The position numbers and the translations under genes were made by a program. Below are positions 61,613 to 64,000 of a stretch of DNA of 64,000 nucleotides, in pieces. The stretch's first letter is position 1; every line of letters begins with the position of its first letter. Source of the DNA: Gemmatimonadaceae bacterium (lineage in GTDB: Bacteria > Gemmatimonadota > Gemmatimonadetes > Gemmatimonadales > Gemmatimonadaceae); contig JACVCD010000002.1 of assembly GCA_016742275.1 (NCBI GenBank), positions 186,001-250,000 of the forward strand. The letters run 5' to 3'. Below the pieces are notes generated by a model. That model worked only from the letters and a program-made list of their open reading frames with translations, did no database searches and had not been told where the DNA came from.

Positions 61613-64000
61613 CTATCGCTTGATCACCTGGCTGGCACGTACGGGAACCGTGCGTGGTACGCCACCGAACTCGAAGGCGCCTATGTCACAGGTGCCAACG
61701 CGTGGTGCGCCGCGCTGATCCGTGGTGGTGCAGGTCGCCGGGTTGCCGGCATTGATGGCAGCGCTGCCAGTGAGCAACGCATGCGTTAAGGTCGGACCAC
61801 CGTTGTTGGCCAACGTGGCGTTGAGACCGGATGCGGTGTTGGCCTTATCACCCGTCTGGGTCATCCATAGGCAGGTGGCATCATTGCCGAGGTTGTAACC
61901 TTCGGAGACGAACTGTCCGAGGCCTTGCGCCGTACAGTTGGACGGCGCGGCATTCACCAGATTCGATGCGAGAATGGTGTTGCTGATGCGCGCCATGCCC
62001 TGATCACTCGAATGGAGTCCGCCGCCGACGGATGTGGCGCGGTTGTTGACGATGGTGCTGTTGCTGATCGTCACGGCACGTCGCGTGGCCACTCCAGCAC
62101 CGATGGACGCCGTGTTGCCGGAGACGGTGCTATTGCTCAGGGTCACCGTACCGAAGTTGGTGACAAAGATGCCACCACCGGAGCTCGCCGAGTTGCCGGA
62201 GATCGTGCTGTTGGAGATGGCCAGCGAGCCGGCTGCGGCAAATCCTGCGACTGCGATACCACCACCACCGTCTTCAGAGCCCGACGCACCCGTTGGCACC
62301 ACGTTGTCGGAAACAACTGAATTGGTGAGTGTTGATGTGACCAGACTGCCAATGTAGATGCCCGCGCCTACTGTTCCCGATCCGGCGGATGGTACGGTAG
62401 AAAGGAGTCGATTGCCGATCACGCGCAGATTGCTCATGGAGATGGTGGTATTGCGCGTGACCTGAATGCCTCCACCCTGCGAAAAAGCTTCGTTGTTTTC
62501 GAGCGTCGTGCCGTTGATCGTGACGGTGGCGCGTTCAGACAACGTCGTGGTACCAGCGCCAATGAGTATGCCGCCGCCGACACTGCTGGTTCCGGTGCCG
62601 ATGTTGTTACTCACCACACCACCTTCCACCTCCAATGTGCTGCGGGACCAGGCCGCGATTCCGCCGCCGCCAAACGCGGAACGATTCCCGGTGATGGTGA
62701 CATTGCTGAGGCGAATCGTGCCACCTTCGGTACCGATGCCACCTGCGCCACCAATCGTCGCCACGTTGTTGGTGATGGATCCACCGCGCACAATGATCGT
62801 GGCGCCTTCGATGGCACCCATACCACCGCCGCCGATGGTCGTGGGTGTTTCAGACCGATTCTCGGTCACGATGCAGTTGGTAGCGGTGAGTGTGGCGCCA
62901 CTGCGCACCGCAACGCCGCCGCCGCCGATGAACAGCGCCGTATTGTTTCGTATGACGGCGTCGTTCAGTGTCACATTCGACGTGGCGCCGCGTATCCGCA
63001 TTCCCGCGCCTTCATCAGAAATGCCACCGCGCAGCGTGACTCCGGAGATGAGCACTGCGCCCGCGCTATTCACGTCGAAAACCCGTCGCTGCGCGCCATT
63101 GGTCGCACCGGCATCGATCGTGAGTTGTGCTGCGCCTGGGCCGATGATGGCCATTGGTGTGGCAATCGTGGGCAGTGTCGCCGTGAGTGTGATCGTGCCT
63201 GTCAGGGGTGCTGCGGTGATGCCGAGCCGGATGGTATCTGCATCGATGGCCTGACTGGCCACGGTGAGCGCTTCACGCAGTGTGCAATGCGTCCACGTGC
63301 AAGTGCCGTCATTCGTGTCGCCAGTGTTGTTCACGACGAGATCCGGACGTACCGACAGCGTGGTGGTCGTGCGACGGCTGGTATCACTGCGGCTCGTTGC
63401 GGTCACGGTGCAGTTGCCCGCTTCAGCCGGCGCATTTACGACAAATCGCTGATGTGTGGTGGTGCCATTGCCGCAGGTGGACGCCCATGACACGGAGTCG
63501 TACGCGGCCGCCGCGCCCGTTACCGTGGCGGTGAGTGTCACCGGCTGACCGCGGAACGGTGTGGTCGTGCTCGACGCAATTGTGAGCGCTATGGGCGTAA
63601 CGGCGAGACTCACACTATCGCGGCGCGTGGCGTCGAGCGCGCTGATGGCACGCACGACGTAACTGCCGCTGCGACTCGGCGCTTGCCATGTGGTCGTGCG
63701 GCCGGAGCCAACGATCGTCCCACCGGTGGTCTGCCAGGTAACTGACGAGTCCGCACTGCCCGAGACCGTGGCCGTGAGCGCGGTCGTACCACCGGTCGGA
63801 ACTGTGGCAGACTGCGCAGCGAGGCTGATCACAACCGGTGTGACCGTGACCGTCGCCGTGGCAGAGCGCGTGGGATCTGCCACGCTGGTGGCCGTAATGG
63901 TGGCCGCGCCGCCGGTCGGTTGTGCGGTCCAGGAGACGGTGGCACCACTGGTGGCGCTCAACGTGCCATTGGAAGCCATCCAGCGGAGCTCGGTATTGCT
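61613..64000 (-). CDS. Secreted right-handed beta-helix protein with Ig-like domains (5' end outside window)
   Basis: The frame is open to the right edge of the window, so the N-terminal part is missing; 795 residues are visible. The first about 210 are Ig-like repeats (WTAQPTGGAATITATSV; TVPTGGTTALTATVSG; PFRGQPVTLTATVTG). A CSLREA-like motif follows (NDGTCTWTHCTLREAL), then a long beta-helix with repeating N-N-T/S and GGGI turns (VIRNNTALFIGGGGVAV; TISNSTIVNNRATSVGGGLH). The end carries the choice-of-anchor Q features NNGGPTLTHALLTGSAAIN and RGAPRVGTCDIGAFE. Such proteins are adhesins or polymer-degrading surface proteins. An ATG at 63979 lies inside the Ig repeat pattern and is not the start. 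Confidence 0.9.
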   Translation of the reverse strand, partial: SNTELRWMASNGTLSATSGATVSWTAQPTGGAATITATSVADPTRSATATVTVTPVVISLAAQSATVPTGGTTALTATVSGSADSSVTWQTTGGTIVGSGRTTTWQAPSRSGSYVVRAISALDATRRDSVSLAVTPIALTIASSTTTPFRGQPVTLTATVTGAAAAYDSVSWASTCGNGTTTHQRFVVNAPAEAGNCTVTATSRSDTSRRTTTTLSVRPDLVVNNTGDTNDGTCTWTHCTLREALTVASQAIDADTIRLGITAAPLTGTITLTATLPTIATPMAIIGPGAAQLTIDAGATNGAQRRVFDVNSAGAVLISGVTLRGGISDEGAGMRIRGATSNVTLNDAVIRNNTALFIGGGGVAVRSGATLTATNCIVTENRSETPTTIGGGGMGAIEGATIIVRGGSITNNVATIGGAGGIGTEGGTIRLSNVTITGNRSAFGGGGIAAWSRSTLEVEGGVVSNNIGTGTSSVGGGILIGAGTTTLSERATVTINGTTLENNEAFSQGGGIQVTRNTTISMSNLRVIGNRLLSTVPSAGSGTVGAGIYIGSLVTSTLTNSVVSDNVVPTGASGSEDGGGGIAVAGFAAAGSLAISNSTISGNSASSGGGIFVTNFGTVTLSNSTVSGNTASIGAGVATRRAVTISNSTIVNNRATSVGGGLHSSDQGMARISNTILASNLVNAAPSNCTAQGLGQFVSEGYNLGNDATCLWMTQTGDKANTASGLNATLANNGGPTLTHALLTGSAAINAGNPATCTTTDQRGAPRVGTCDIGAFEFGGVPRTVPVRASQVIKR

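Overview
The window is about 64 kb of gene-dense, high-GC chromosome (roughly 60 % GC by eye) with short gaps, frequent GTG starts, many stop/start overlaps and no rRNA, tRNA, phage or transposase. The gene mix points to Gemmatimonadota, most likely a Gemmatimonas-like bacterium: several large exported amidohydrolases, a tricorn-type S41 protease, a DUF5916 outer-membrane protein, a BlaI/M56 pair carrying HEAT repeats, and secreted proteins with Ig-like and choice-of-anchor-Q modules. The assignment is inference from gene content; no marker rRNA is present.

Layout. 1-6.3 kb: end of a helical protein, a soluble PAS-PAS chemotaxis receptor, an XRE-cupin regulator divergent from a Tat-type serine hydrolase with a 20-bp palindrome between them, and a decayed patch (frameshifted DUF7674-like gene plus a start-less small frame) before a DUF3224 gene. 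6.3-13.6 kb: a coupled pair of exported amidohydrolases, a lipoprotein, a beta-propeller protein and an Ala/Gly-rich protein of unknown role. 13.7-18.7 kb: a rightward run with a DUF998 membrane protein, a nucleotidyltransferase, the rifampin ADP-ribosyltransferase Arr, SRPBCC and DUF1905 proteins, a lipoprotein and a small P-loop kinase-like protein. 19-28 kb: an Ig-like lipoprotein, a beta-lactamase-fold hydrolase, and a leftward operon BlaI, M56 protease with HEAT repeats, HEAT protein, DUF5916 protein, whose promoter holds two TACAnnTGTA operators. 28-40.7 kb: a large lipoprotein with a cryptic papain-like domain, the fluoride channel CrcB, exonuclease III, an SMC/RecF-like ATPase, hydrolases, small membrane proteins, UppS and an HI0933-type flavoprotein. 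40.8-44 kb: katG and oxyR, divergent, with a nearly complete OxyR operator abutting the katG -35. 44-64 kb: two S41 peptidases, YciI and alpha/beta hydrolases, an MFS transporter behind dps, a leftward group of a YtcJ-type amidohydrolase with a His-repeat tail, a YcaC-like cysteine hydrolase and a LuxR response regulator, a divergent propeller histidine kinase, an MBL hydrolase, and the 3' part of a secreted beta-helix protein running off the right edge.

The two best supported regulatory circuits are OxyR-KatG (peroxide defence; a Dps gene lies 10 kb away) and BlaI-M56/HEAT. In the latter the part of BlaR1 that normally binds beta-lactam outside the membrane is replaced by HEAT repeats, and the operon encodes another exported HEAT protein and an outer-membrane protein. 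I regard it as the best candidate for an undescribed envelope-sensing system here.
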